Below are positions 52,894-61,818 of a DNA stretch of 64,000 nucleotides, one piece after another. Positions within the stretch are counted from its first letter, which is position 1. Each line of letters begins with the position of its first letter. The stretch covers positions 1 through 64,000 of the IMG/VR virus record IMGVR_UViG_3300032307_000830; one strand, written 5' to 3'. This DNA is from a virus. The notes beneath the pieces were generated by a model. The model saw nothing but the letters and a program-made list of their open reading frames with translations, did not search any database and was not told the origin of the DNA. The position numbers and the translations under genes were made by a program.

Positions 52894-52911
52894 AATATTT
52901 ATTATAAATAC
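52894..52911. promoter_or_regulatory. Divergent TATTTAT-core pair
   Basis: AATATTTAT on + (52894-52902) faces the gp88-like gene, and GTATTTAT on - (52904-52911) faces the gp13-like gene 16 nt away. The two form an overlapping dyad in the 43-bp divergent gap. Confidence 0.5.
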
Positions 52912-52930
52912 TTTCAAATAAACAAACAGT

Positions 52931-54103
52931 ATGATAAATGATAAATTTGGCGACTCTTTAGATAGATTTAAGGAGTTATATAACTATAGGATAAATGAAT
53001 CGGCTTCTGTTAACGAGGTTGACTGGGACGAAGAATTTAGTGATGTTAAAAAAACTTGCTTAGCTCCAGAGATGGTTGTTAAAATGTTAAACGACCAATT
53101 AAGTCGATTAGATAAACCAAGTAAGGATAGAGAAAAAATAGACGCCAACACCCCAATAATTAGTAGGGGTAATTTACCATTAGCTGATGGTGATATTGAT
53201 GTAAATCATTTTATAAAGGAAATAACAGCCAGACCAAAACAAATATTTGACAGAAACCCTAAAATGGAGAAAAGTGATACTGGCGGTTTTCAATATACCG
53301 TTAACACTGGTATCCCAGCTTTAAGAGGTATCATCTATGACATTGATAATCAGAAGTTTTTTACGATAAACACCTGCCCAGGTGCTGGTACATGCGCGGT
53401 TAGTTGTTACGCTAGAAAGGGTTTTTACATAATGAATGATGGTAAAAACTTAAAATACATACAAAGATTAAATCTTTTATTAAACGATCCAGAGGAGTAT
53501 GAAAATATTATTATGGATGAGCTAGACCCTTTGGCTTATAAAATAAAAAGGGATTCTAGGAAAGAGGGTAAGGACATAAAATTGGTTATCAGATGGAACG
53601 ATGCTGGTGATTTTTTCGCTAAAAGATATTACGATATCGCGATTAGCGTTACAAACCAATTAGTTAAAGCTGGTTATAACATTGAATCGTATGCGTATAC
53701 AAAGATGGGTGATGTCGCTAATATCGCTGATCCTAATTTCGTTATGAATTTTTCTGATGACGCAAATAAGAAAGAGACCGCTAAGGTTGATACAGAATCA
53801 GCTAAAATTTCCAAGATAGTACCAAAGGAATTGTTCAAAGACATTTTTCTTAAAGATGGCCCGTCTTACGTTAAAGATGAAAAAGGTAAAGCTATGTTTA
53901 AGGATGATGCTTCGAAAGAAAGATTAAAAAACTTAATAAGTGTTAAATATAACGTACCTTACGAGACACTAGCTTTTAATGATGAACTACCACCAGAACA
54001 AGGTACAGAATATCTTTACAATGTTATAGTACTACCAACTGGTGATAGCGATATTGCTGCTCAAAGAAGAGACGTTAGGATTAGCTTTTTGCTACAACAC
54101 TAA
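52931..54103 (+). CDS. gp88-family (GP88) protein with a capsid-targeting-like N-terminus
   Basis: The core carries the GP88 signature: FFTINTCPGAGTCAVSCYARKGFY with Cys149, 155 and 159, then LIRWNDAGDFFAKRYYDIA-like strands. The family is known from mycobacteriophages and others and has no assigned function; the Cys cluster suggests metal binding. The N-terminus RFKELYNYRINE|SAS resembles the capsid-targeting peptides of T4 internal proteins, which the prohead protease removes after hydrophobic-x-Glu. The protein might therefore be packaged and injected. It overlaps the convergent helicase gene by 4 bp. Confidence 0.82.
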   Translation: MINDKFGDSLDRFKELYNYRINESASVNEVDWDEEFSDVKKTCLAPEMVVKMLNDQLSRLDKPSKDREKIDANTPIISRGNLPLADGDIDVNHFIKEITARPKQIFDRNPKMEKSDTGGFQYTVNTGIPALRGIIYDIDNQKFFTINTCPGAGTCAVSCYARKGFYIMNDGKNLKYIQRLNLLLNDPEEYENIIMDELDPLAYKIKRDSRKEGKDIKLVIRWNDAGDFFAKRYYDIAISVTNQLVKAGYNIESYAYTKMGDVANIADPNFVMNFSDDANKKETAKVDTESAKISKIVPKELFKDIFLKDGPSYVKDEKGKAMFKDDASKERLKNLISVKYNVPYETLAFNDELPPEQGTEYLYNVIVLPTGDSDIAAQRRDVRISFLLQH

Positions 54104-55878
54104 CGCCTCAAACTACTAATAACCTCTTTACCAACAGAGATTTCTTCTTCTGATGGGTTATCACCCATTATAGTACCAATAACTTTCATTTTAGATTGTA
54201 GGGCTTTATACATTATCATATCCAAGGTTTCATCGAATAACGGATATATAATATGCACCTTATTTTGTTGGCCTATTCTGTGTGCTCTATCTTCAGCCTG
54301 CATATGATTAGCTGGGGTCCAGTCAAGATCGTTAAATATCACAACACTACCTTCGGTAAGTGTTAAACCAACACCAGCAGCCACAATATTACCGCAGAAA
54401 ACGGTAATTTTTTCATCATTTTGAAATAAGTCAACAGCTTGTTGGCGTTTTTCCTTAGAAACGGACCCATCAATCATAACAGCTTTTTTACCAAAATGGG
54501 CCATTAACTCTTTAATTGTGTTAGAGAAACAACTAAAAATAATAACCTTTTGGCCATTTTCAATAATCTCATCAGCCATTTCAATAGTGTGTTGGATCTT
54601 ATCGTAAGATAACAATTGTCTAACTTTGATTAATTTTGTTAAGTGGTCAGTAACGGTTGGTTTTTCACCAGCAGCTTCCATTTCATCAATCCAAGCCTCA
54701 TATTCCGCTATATAACTATTATAACTGGTTGAGAACTCAAGAGGTAGATAAACTGGTTTTATTGTTTTTTGTGGTAAATCAATAGAATCATTTTTAGTTC
54801 TTCTTAAGATAACGTCTGACGAAAATTCTCTAAGTTCATCTAAATTAGATGATCCTGAACAAACCCAGTATTTTTGTTTGGTTCCTTTACGGTTAAATTG
54901 TCTACCTGCACAATATCTTTTAACATAACCAACCCAGTTAGCAGCAACTGGTGAGTCACACAAATACAATAAATTATAAAAGTCAATTGGTTTATTTGTG
55001 ATCGGTGTACCAGTCAATAACCATCTAACGGGTATTTTTTTAGCAAAATCGTTAAATATTTTTGTTCTGTTTGATGCCGCGTTTTTTAGGTAATGAGCCT
55101 CATCAGCAATAACCAGATCAAATTTGTGGTAATCAATTGGTGAAACAGGTAGGTCACTAACTTTAACCCCTCTTCTAGGTAGGTGGTGGAAATTCTTTAA
55201 AATATCATAATTAACGATAGTCCATTTCTTTACGGTTAAGTTACTTCCGTCAACAACAGAAATATTATCTGGTGAATCATAGTTTGATATTTCTATTTTC
55301 CAGTTTAGTTTTAATGACGCTGGACAAACAACCAAGATTTTCTTGAAGTTACCTTCCATCGCGGCAATTATAGCTGAAGTGGTTTTACCTAAACCCATTT
55401 CATCCGCTAAGATGAACTTATCGTTCATTAACAATTTTTTTATCGCCGTTATTTGGTGTGGTTTTGGATCTCTCTCATATTTTGAGGGGTCGATAACTGG
55501 TTCCTCTTTTCTTTGTTTTATACAATCTTTGAGAATATAAAAGGAGTAGTATCGGCCACAACCTTCTTCAAAGCAACCCCATATATGTAAAAAATCATCT
55601 TTTCGACTAAGAAGTTTATTTATGAAAATTTGTTCGGGTATAAAATCTAATTTTAATTGCTCGGCAACGAAAGCCCTGCAAGTCATACTTATATCAAAAA
55701 GTTTATTAACAACAATTGGGTCAACGTTACCGTTTCTAACAATGTATTCGCTTTGCTTCTTTGTTGGGATGAAACTCTTACTAGTAAAGTACGTTTTTTG
55801 TATACCTAAAATATAGTCGTTAGCCCCTTTATAGACTTTTAATATATCTAAAGCACGTTTCTCTATTGGTAACTGCAT
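54100..55878 (-). CDS. SNF2-family helicase-like ATPase
   Basis: ATG at 55878 (MQLPIEKRAL) is preferred to the TTG at 55914, which lies inside a perfect inverted repeat. The 592-residue protein has both RecA-like halves: LADEMGLGKTTS (motif I), ADEAHYLKN (II), WLLTGTPITN (III), and later KVIIFSCFSNTIKEL, DGSVSKEKRQ and DRAHRIGQQNKVHII (IV-VI). It resembles SMARCAL1/HepA-type translocases. In phages such proteins act in replication, recombination or counter-defence. No nuclease domain is present. Confidence 0.94.
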   Translation of the reverse strand: MQLPIEKRALDILKVYKGANDYILGIQKTYFTSKSFIPTKKQSEYIVRNGNVDPIVVNKLFDISMTCRAFVAEQLKLDFIPEQIFINKLLSRKDDFLHIWGCFEEGCGRYYSFYILKDCIKQRKEEPVIDPSKYERDPKPHQITAIKKLLMNDKFILADEMGLGKTTSAIIAAMEGNFKKILVVCPASLKLNWKIEISNYDSPDNISVVDGSNLTVKKWTIVNYDILKNFHHLPRRGVKVSDLPVSPIDYHKFDLVIADEAHYLKNAASNRTKIFNDFAKKIPVRWLLTGTPITNKPIDFYNLLYLCDSPVAANWVGYVKRYCAGRQFNRKGTKQKYWVCSGSSNLDELREFSSDVILRRTKNDSIDLPQKTIKPVYLPLEFSTSYNSYIAEYEAWIDEMEAAGEKPTVTDHLTKLIKVRQLLSYDKIQHTIEMADEIIENGQKVIIFSCFSNTIKELMAHFGKKAVMIDGSVSKEKRQQAVDLFQNDEKITVFCGNIVAAGVGLTLTEGSVVIFNDLDWTPANHMQAEDRAHRIGQQNKVHIIYPLFDETLDMIMYKALQSKMKVIGTIMGDNPSEEEISVGKEVISSLRR

Positions 55879-55897
55879 TATATTACTTAATTCCTTG

Positions 55898-55926
55898 AAT
55901 TTATTATTATTCAATAATAATAAATT
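55898..55926. repeat. 29-bp perfect AT-only inverted repeat
   Basis: AATTTATTATTATT (55898-55911), one base, then its reverse complement (55913-55926). It spans the upstream end of the helicase gene and could be an operator or RNA hairpin for the divergent pair. Confidence 0.6.
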
Positions 55927-55941
55927 TTTATGACAAAGTCA

Positions 55942-55959
55942 ATTCATTAATAAATGAAT
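55942..55959. repeat. Small inverted repeat in the divergent gap
   Basis: ATTCATT, AATA, AATGAAT. It lies between the helicase and gp14-like genes, just before a TATTTAT motif, and may be a regulator site. Confidence 0.45.
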
Positions 55960-55960
55960 G

Positions 55961-55967
55961 TATTTAT
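55961..55967 (+). promoter_or_regulatory. TATTTAT late-promoter candidate
   Basis: GTATTTATATAG, 12 nt before the ATG at 55980, in front of the neck-tail gene run. Confidence 0.42.
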
Positions 55968-55979
55968 ATAGAAAGAATA

Positions 55980-56501
55980 ATGGAAAGAAAAACTAGAATA
56001 CCGAATACTAGGTTGAATAGATTCTATGATGAAGAGGATTTTCGACTTGAATTAGATATGGCAACAGAACTAATTGAGGAAGATATGAACTTCACCGTTG
56101 TTTTATTTAGGATTGACAGAGTTAATACACAAGTTGATGACGTATATTGGGAAAGTAACACAAGAGATGTTAGGTTTAAAGCCCCAGTTGAGTTAAAAGT
56201 AATATTAAACCTAGCAAATGGTGAAAATAAATCATACTCACCTAACGGTAATATGAGATATCAAGATTACGGTAATTTAGAATTCACCGTTTTACAAAAA
56301 CAACTTGATGAGAAAAATACCGAAATAAGCTACGGGGATATAGTTGGTTACGCTGATAAAGAAAACAACTTTAAATATTTCAGTGTGTTCGATGATGATA
56401 CAATAAACAGTGATAACCCGAGCACTCATTTTGGGTATAGGGGTTATTTCAGAAGGATTAAATGTACAAACGTTGACCCTAACCTATTTAATGGAATATA
56501 A
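55980..56501 (+). CDS. Neck/head-tail connector protein, gp14 position
   Basis: A 173-residue alpha/beta protein with NTRLNRFYDEEDFRLELDMATEL at the start and YGDIVGYADKENNFKYFSVFDDD near the end. It precedes the gp15-like gene by 2 bp and the sheath and tube genes. In T4 the order is gp13, gp14, gp15, gp18, gp19, so by synteny it is the gp14-type connector. Sequence similarity to T4 gp14 is not obvious by eye. Confidence 0.72.
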   Translation: MERKTRIPNTRLNRFYDEEDFRLELDMATELIEEDMNFTVVLFRIDRVNTQVDDVYWESNTRDVRFKAPVELKVILNLANGENKSYSPNGNMRYQDYGNLEFTVLQKQLDEKNTEISYGDIVGYADKENNFKYFSVFDDDTINSDNPSTHFGYRGYFRRIKCTNVDPNLFNGI

Positions 56502-56503
56502 CT

Positions 56504-57271
56504 ATGGCGTTACCTGGATCATTTAAGAAGAATATTAATATCACGAGAGAACGTGCTAACATAGAGTACCCTTATTCTATGCAAAGTGGCGCGGCTGAGA
56601 ATATGAAGGATATGATAACCGATAAGGATACATATCTTCCTAAGGGGGTTTTACATATTGATCTTGATCGTGGTTTTAAGGAATTTGTGAAAAACAATTT
56701 AAAATTGTCTGTTGACGGTGAAGAGGTTCCTGTTTTTATGATGGGTATCCAAACCTGGAATGAGTTTTCCCAAACTTGGAAATTTTCTGATGAATACAAG
56801 AATGTTAAAATACCTTTTGTGAATATCGTTAGAAACCCAGACACAAAATATGGTACAAACCCTTCATTGATTTATAACATTCCAACTGGTAGACACTATA
56901 CATATGCTGAGGTACCTACTTGGGATGGTAATAGAAAAGGGGTTGATATTTACCAAATACCGCAACCGATACCAGTGGATATCATGTATTCTGTTAGGAT
57001 ATTTGCTTACAGACAACAAGAGCTTAACAAATTTAATACGTTAGTACTTAAGAATTTTCAGAGTAGACAGGCGTATACAATTGTTAACGGACATTATATA
57101 CCTATAGTATTAGAAGATACTTCAGACGAAAGTCAAGTGACCGATTTAACAAATAAAAGGTTCTATGTGCAACTCTATACATTTAATCTTCAAGGTTTTA
57201 TTCTAGACCCAGAGGATTTTATCGTAACACCAGCAATAAGTAGAACATTCACAATAACCGAAAACACATAA
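56504..57271 (+). CDS. Tail terminator, T4 gp15-like (tentative)
   Basis: The 255-residue protein is placed directly before the sheath gene and shows beta-rich segments such as GVDIYQIPQPIPVDIMYSVRIF and RFYVQLYTFNLQGFILDPEDF, which fit the tail-terminator fold of gp15-like proteins. Such proteins cap the tube and sheath at the neck. The assignment uses synteny plus overall pattern. Confidence 0.75.
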   Translation: MALPGSFKKNINITRERANIEYPYSMQSGAAENMKDMITDKDTYLPKGVLHIDLDRGFKEFVKNNLKLSVDGEEVPVFMMGIQTWNEFSQTWKFSDEYKNVKIPFVNIVRNPDTKYGTNPSLIYNIPTGRHYTYAEVPTWDGNRKGVDIYQIPQPIPVDIMYSVRIFAYRQQELNKFNTLVLKNFQSRQAYTIVNGHYIPIVLEDTSDESQVTDLTNKRFYVQLYTFNLQGFILDPEDFIVTPAISRTFTITENT

Positions 57272-57327
57272 AAATAATCAAACTTTTTTTAAAATGAACC
57301 CATCCTGCGGTTTTTTGGTAAAAAATA

Positions 57328-57337
57328 AGATATTTAT
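57328..57337 (+). promoter_or_regulatory. AGATATTTAT late-promoter candidate before the sheath gene
   Basis: An exact AGATATTTAT, 39 nt before the sheath ATG, in a 105-bp gap that otherwise holds only AT-rich sequence and a weak AACC/GGTT hairpin at about 57298. Confidence 0.58.
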
Positions 57338-57376
57338 CAATAAGTAAAATTAAATAATAAATAAAATTAACTAAAT

Positions 57377-60300
57377 ATGGCAAACAAAGTTTATGCATCT
57401 CCAGGTGTTTACACAACAGAGAAAGATTTAACCTTCACAACCGAAACAGTGGGCGTTACTACTTTAGGTGTTGTCGGTGAAACCCTAAAAGGTCCAGCGT
57501 TCCAACCAATATTCATCAGAAATTTTGATGAGTTTAGAACAACTTTTGGTGGTACGAACCCAGAAAAATTTAAAAATACACAAATCGTTAAGTATGAATT
57601 ACCATACATAGCAAAACAGTATTTAACACAATCAAACCAATTGTACGTAACAAGATTATTAGGTTTATCAGGATATGAAGCTGGTATGGCCTGGGCGATC
57701 AAAACGTTAGGTGCTTGCGATGAGTCAACCTTATCACATACTGGTATTACCGAAACAGAATTTGAATTTAGATTTAACACATCTACAAATCAGTTCTACG
57801 TTGTTGATCCAGGTGGGAATATCGACTTGATTGATTATGTTGCTAGTTTAACTGGTGTTGATGCTGGTGAGTTTGATACAGTCTTCAATAACTATTTCAC
57901 AACGATAGGCGGTTACGTTGGTGCTGATTTCTATGACAAGAAACACGCGATGTACTGGGGTTTATTAACTAATGACCTAGAAACGGCTATCGATACTGAC
58001 GCAACAACAACTAACATATTTGCACCAGTATTTGTTGATGCTTATGAATTACCAGTTACTGTTCCAGCTGAAGATAGAGACGCTTATGTATTAAATAATG
58101 AGTTGGTTTACAATACTACGACTCAAACATACAGTGGACCTAGTTTTGGTTTATTCTGCCACACATTTAGTTCTGCTGGCGCTAGCACATTAAAAGGTAA
58201 GTTAAGATTATACACTATGACCTTAAATTGTGACCCTTATACTGAAGGTCATAATAAAACAATGGCTACTGTTAGAAGTAGAGGTAACTATGTTTCTGAT
58301 GTATTAAAATACAAAGTTAATACTTTAGATATGGTTGCTCCAGCTGGTTTGGTTAACGACCCTTATTTAGCATTTGATTTGACTGGTACAACGGCTAACC
58401 CAACAGGTAGCACATTCTCTTATACGGTTTCGTTAAAAGAGGGTAACGCAAACTACATTAAAAACGTTATCGGTACAACACCATCAAACAAAGATTCTTT
58501 AATCTATGTTGAGGAAGTTTATGATAACTCATTAAAAATGGGTTGGTTACAAGGTAAAATTAAAGGTTTATTTACTGAAGCTGTTTCAGTTAATAACTGG
58601 GATCACTATAAATTCCAGTACCAATCACCTGTTACACCTTTTATTGTTTCGGAATTAAGAGGTGGTTTACCACAAAGATTATTTAGATTGATTTCCATCT
58701 CTGATGGTACAAACGCTAACTTTGAAATTAAAACTTCTATTGCGAATATTGACTTGTCTAAAAAGACGTTCGATATCTACGTTAGATCATTTAGTGATTC
58801 AGATAGAACACCAGTTTTATTGGAGAGATTCACTGATTGTACAATGGATGAAAGTTTAGACAACTACGTTGGTAGAAAAATTGGTACTATAGATAACAAA
58901 TACCCATTAAAGAGTAGTTATGTTGTTCTTGAGGTTGCTACTAACGCACCTGTTGACGGAGTTCCTGCTGGTTTTGAGGGGTATGAGTTCAGAACTAATG
59001 GTGAAAGTGATTACACAGCCGCTTTGGTACCTGAAATGCCTTACAAACTTAAATACTACGCTCCTGGTGATACAATTTATAACCCACCATTTGGTAATGC
59101 GGTTGTTTCAAGCGGAGATAGAATCCCTAAGAACTATTTAGGTTTCTCAAGCCAATTTGGTTTTGATAAAGACTTATTGTTGTTCAAAGGTAAAGTTAGT
59201 GTGTTAGGTGATAACGCTTATAACAATGGTGATGATTACACAACAAAAACTAAAGGTTTCCACATGGACATCAACGCTCAGTCAATTGTTGACTCAGTTA
59301 CTAACGAGCAAGTTTTTGCTACTGGTGTGGCTTCATTTACTGATCCTGTTGTTGTTGACGGTACCGCTACTCACCCATATAACAATATGAGAACAAGAAA
59401 ATTCACAGTATTATTCTCAGGTGGTTTTGATGGTTGGGATGAGTACAGAGTTAACAGAACAAACACTGACGAATATAAAATAGGTAGAACTGGATTCGTT
59501 GCTGGTCAATTTGACACATTCACTAACGTTGAATATGCTGAATTGTTCGGTACTTCTGACTACTATGCTACAATGTATGGTATTAGAACTTTCCAAAATC
59601 CTGAAGAAATCGCTATTAATATCTTAGCAACACCTGGTATTGACGTGTTAAACAACACTGACTTGGTTAGAGAGGCTATTGAAGTGGTTGAAGAAAAGAG
59701 ATTGGATGCTATTTACTTACCAACATTACCTGACATTAAATTATTAAACAATAATAACCCTTCAGATACTGAAAGTTGGTACTATGCGGAAGATATCGTT
59801 GATGAATTAGAAAATACTGATATTGATTCTAACTACACAGCGGTTTACTACCCTTGGATCCAAATTACAGATACAGACAATAACGCAAACTTGTATATCC
59901 CACCTACTGCTGAAGTAGTAAGAAATATGGCTTATACTGATAACGTAGCGTTCCCTTGGTTTGCAACTGCTGGTTACAATAGAGGTTTAGTTAAATGTAA
60001 TAGAGCGCGTATCGTTCTTGATCAAGAAGCTAGAGACGTATTATATCCTGGTAGAATCAACCCATTGGCTACTTACTCAGACGTTGGTGTTGTTATCTGG
60101 GGTAACAGAAACTTACAAGTTAAATCAAGTGCTCTTGATAGATTGAACATCAGAAGATTGTTGTTACAAGCAAGAAGATTGATTATGAGTGTATCTAAAA
60201 GATTGTTATTCGATCCAAACGATACTACAGTTAGAAATCAATTCTTGTCTTTGGTTAACCCAATCTTGGATAATATCAGAAAAGAAAGAGGTTTGACAGA

Positions 60301-60448
60301 CTTTAGAGTAAGTGTTGCTATGGACATTGAAGACAATGATAGAAATACGTTGAGAGGTAAGATATTCATCAAACCTACACCAACTTTGGAATTCATTGAA
60401 CTTGAATTTACAGTGACACCACAAAACGTTTCATTTGATAACATATAA
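57377..60448 (+). CDS. Contractile tail sheath protein, T4 gp18-like
   Basis: The 1023-residue protein begins YASPGVYTTEKDLTF, the signature start of sheath proteins, with VGETLKGPAF next. The C-terminal core (IWGNRNLQVKSSALDRLNIRRLLLQ, then DFRVSVAMDIEDNDRNTLRGKIFIKP) is the conserved sheath interaction domain. T4 gp18 has 659 residues, so about 360 extra residues lie in the variable middle, probably on the outer tail surface. It has its own late-type promoter motif and terminator and is expected to be one of the most abundant proteins. Confidence 0.96.
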   Translation: MANKVYASPGVYTTEKDLTFTTETVGVTTLGVVGETLKGPAFQPIFIRNFDEFRTTFGGTNPEKFKNTQIVKYELPYIAKQYLTQSNQLYVTRLLGLSGYEAGMAWAIKTLGACDESTLSHTGITETEFEFRFNTSTNQFYVVDPGGNIDLIDYVASLTGVDAGEFDTVFNNYFTTIGGYVGADFYDKKHAMYWGLLTNDLETAIDTDATTTNIFAPVFVDAYELPVTVPAEDRDAYVLNNELVYNTTTQTYSGPSFGLFCHTFSSAGASTLKGKLRLYTMTLNCDPYTEGHNKTMATVRSRGNYVSDVLKYKVNTLDMVAPAGLVNDPYLAFDLTGTTANPTGSTFSYTVSLKEGNANYIKNVIGTTPSNKDSLIYVEEVYDNSLKMGWLQGKIKGLFTEAVSVNNWDHYKFQYQSPVTPFIVSELRGGLPQRLFRLISISDGTNANFEIKTSIANIDLSKKTFDIYVRSFSDSDRTPVLLERFTDCTMDESLDNYVGRKIGTIDNKYPLKSSYVVLEVATNAPVDGVPAGFEGYEFRTNGESDYTAALVPEMPYKLKYYAPGDTIYNPPFGNAVVSSGDRIPKNYLGFSSQFGFDKDLLLFKGKVSVLGDNAYNNGDDYTTKTKGFHMDINAQSIVDSVTNEQVFATGVASFTDPVVVDGTATHPYNNMRTRKFTVLFSGGFDGWDEYRVNRTNTDEYKIGRTGFVAGQFDTFTNVEYAELFGTSDYYATMYGIRTFQNPEEIAINILATPGIDVLNNTDLVREAIEVVEEKRLDAIYLPTLPDIKLLNNNNPSDTESWYYAEDIVDELENTDIDSNYTAVYYPWIQITDTDNNANLYIPPTAEVVRNMAYTDNVAFPWFATAGYNRGLVKCNRARIVLDQEARDVLYPGRINPLATYSDVGVVIWGNRNLQVKSSALDRLNIRRLLLQARRLIMSVSKRLLFDPNDTTVRNQFLSLVNPILDNIRKERGLTDFRVSVAMDIEDNDRNTLRGKIFIKPTPTLEFIELEFTVTPQNVSFDNI

Positions 60449-60458
60449 TAAAATAAAA

Positions 60459-60481
60459 GGGGGTGCTTAACGGTGCCCCCC
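60459..60481 (+). terminator. GC-rich terminator hairpin after the sheath gene
   Basis: GGGGG (60459-60463) pairs with CCCCC, with wobble pairs inside and a short loop, followed by CATATTTTTA. It lies 10 bp after the sheath stop. Confidence 0.8.
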
Positions 60482-60757
60482 ATATTTTTACCGCAAGCGG
60501 TTTTCCAACTACGGTAAAAAGAAAGTAACAAAGAAAAATATTATAATAGTACTATATATAATATCTTATATTAATATTTATATATAATCTATATAATAAT
60601 ATATAATAGATAGTACCATCGTTAAGACCCTTAACAAAAATAAGCATTAAAACGGGAAAAGTCAAGTTTTTCCAAAAATATTTTTAAAAAAGCGTACAAA
60701 ACGAAAAACAAAGATATTTATTAAAAAGAATAAAACAAAACTAAATAAATAACAAAT
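60482..60757 (+). other. AT-rich intergenic region between sheath and tube genes
   Basis: No gene is seen. A second hairpin ACCGC-AA-GCGGT with T4 (60490-60504) is nested in larger arms TTTTTACCG (60485-60493) and CGGTAAAAA (60512-60520). Then comes about 80 bp of almost pure A/T with TATATAAT-like repeats (60541-60618), flanked by AGTACTAT and ATAGATAGTAC. The late-type motif follows at 60712. The region may hold strong promoters or an origin; neither is proven. Confidence 0.6.
60712..60721 (+). promoter_or_regulatory. AGATATTTAT late-promoter candidate before the tube gene
   Basis: An exact AGATATTTAT, 36 nt before the tail tube ATG, similar in spacing to those before the sheath (39 nt) and membrane-protein (33 nt) genes. 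Confidence 0.58.
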
Positions 60758-61246
60758 ATGGCTAACTTATTAATGAAAATGCCTGTTCCTTACGAACCAA
60801 AGAAAAAGAACAGGTTTATCTTAAGATTCCCAAGTTCATTAGGTATCAATGAATGGTTTGTGATCTCAACATCAAGACCAAAAGTAACAATAAATGAAGT
60901 TGAAATTCCATTCTTGAATACATCAACATACGTTGCAGGTAGATTCAACTGGGAATCAATTGATGTTACCTTCAAAGATCCAATTGGACCTTCAGCAGCA
61001 CAAGCGTTAATGGAGTGGGTTCGTCTACATGCTGAATCTGTAACAGGTCGTATGGGTTATGCCGCTGGTTATAAGAAAGACATTGAATTGGAAATGTTAG
61101 ATCCGACTGGTGTTGTTGTTGAAAAATGGATCCTTCAAGGAACATTCTTAACCAACGTTGACTTTGGATCATTAGAATACAGTGATGACGAAATCGCAGA
61201 TATCTCCGCTACATTGAGAATGGACCGTTGTATCTTGGTTTACTAA
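60758..61246 (+). CDS. Tail tube protein, T4 gp19-like
   Basis: The 162-residue protein is of typical gp19 length and shows KKKNRFILRFPSSLGINEWFV at the start, RFNWESIDVTFKDPIGPSAAQALMEW in the middle and a C-terminal beta strand pattern ending MDRCILVY. It polymerises into the inner tube of the contractile tail. Its own promoter-like motif and strong terminator mark it as a single-gene high-expression unit. Confidence 0.95.
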   Translation: MANLLMKMPVPYEPKKKNRFILRFPSSLGINEWFVISTSRPKVTINEVEIPFLNTSTYVAGRFNWESIDVTFKDPIGPSAAQALMEWVRLHAESVTGRMGYAAGYKKDIELEMLDPTGVVVEKWILQGTFLTNVDFGSLEYSDDEIADISATLRMDRCILVY

Positions 61247-61271
61247 GAGAGAGATTGCAAAAGATTACAAG

Positions 61272-61300
61272 AGGGGACGCTATGCGACCCCTTTTTTTTT
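61272..61300 (+). terminator. Rho-independent terminator after the tube gene
   Basis: AGGGG-A-CGC, loop TAT, GCG-A-CCCCT, followed by nine T. One A/A mismatch interrupts the stem. The end of the opposing Vsr-like gene overlaps its T-run. Confidence 0.92.
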
Positions 61301-61700
61301 ACCCGTTTAGTAATTTACTATGTTTACCAACAAACTTGTTGATTTTTTCTGTTAAAACTTTTTTATCAACCATCTCATGTTCCCAAATCACCATTAAGGT
61401 GTATGTTAGGTCGAATTTAACGATTTTAACTTTGTATTGATCATTCTTAAGGTTAGCCCTTTGAAAGGCGTATTTTGGCTCTGGATTATGTTTTTTACAA
61501 CAGTGGTAAAAACAACCATGGGTCTCAACCAAAATTGAGTGTTCGGTTAATAAAAAATCAAATTCTCTTTTTTTAAAAACAAAATGTTGTTCAAATTTAA
61601 CCCCTATTTCAGTGAGTAGTTCAGCAAATTTAACCTCAAGGTTTGAGGTACCATTCATTTTATTCAACATTTTTCTTGTTTTACCTTTCTTTTTTGCCAT
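61299..61700 (-). CDS. Vsr-like PD-(D/E)XK endonuclease
   Basis: The 133-residue protein has a Lys-rich N-terminus followed by NLEVKFAELLTEIGV (candidate acidic residue), then REFDFLLTEHSILVETHGCFYHCCKK, the Asp and following strand of very-short-patch/DUF559-type nucleases, and ends with YTLMVIWEHE. It lies as a lone - strand gene between tail genes, a location typical of mobile or homing-type nucleases in T4-like phages. It may nick DNA in repair or promote its own spread. No methyltransferase partner is seen. Confidence 0.82.
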   Translation of the reverse strand: MAKKKGKTRKMLNKMNGTSNLEVKFAELLTEIGVKFEQHFVFKKREFDFLLTEHSILVETHGCFYHCCKKHNPEPKYAFQRANLKNDQYKVKIVKFDLTYTLMVIWEHEMVDKKVLTEKINKFVGKHSKLLNG

Positions 61701-61818
61701 ACGTTCGTATTATTACTTAGATAAGTACCGTCAAATTACGGGTAAATAGTAAATTTTAAAAAAAATACCGTTTACACTATTTAATAATATACTATAATTA
61801 ATTAAAAAAGAAACGAAT

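Noticed and set aside
57295-57317. Terminator after the gp15-like gene
   Set aside because: Only a 4-bp AACC/GGTT stem precedes the T-run; too weak to call.
60541-60620. tRNA or structured RNA gene in the sheath-tube gap
   Set aside because: The segment is nearly pure A/T with no cloverleaf or GC-containing stems.
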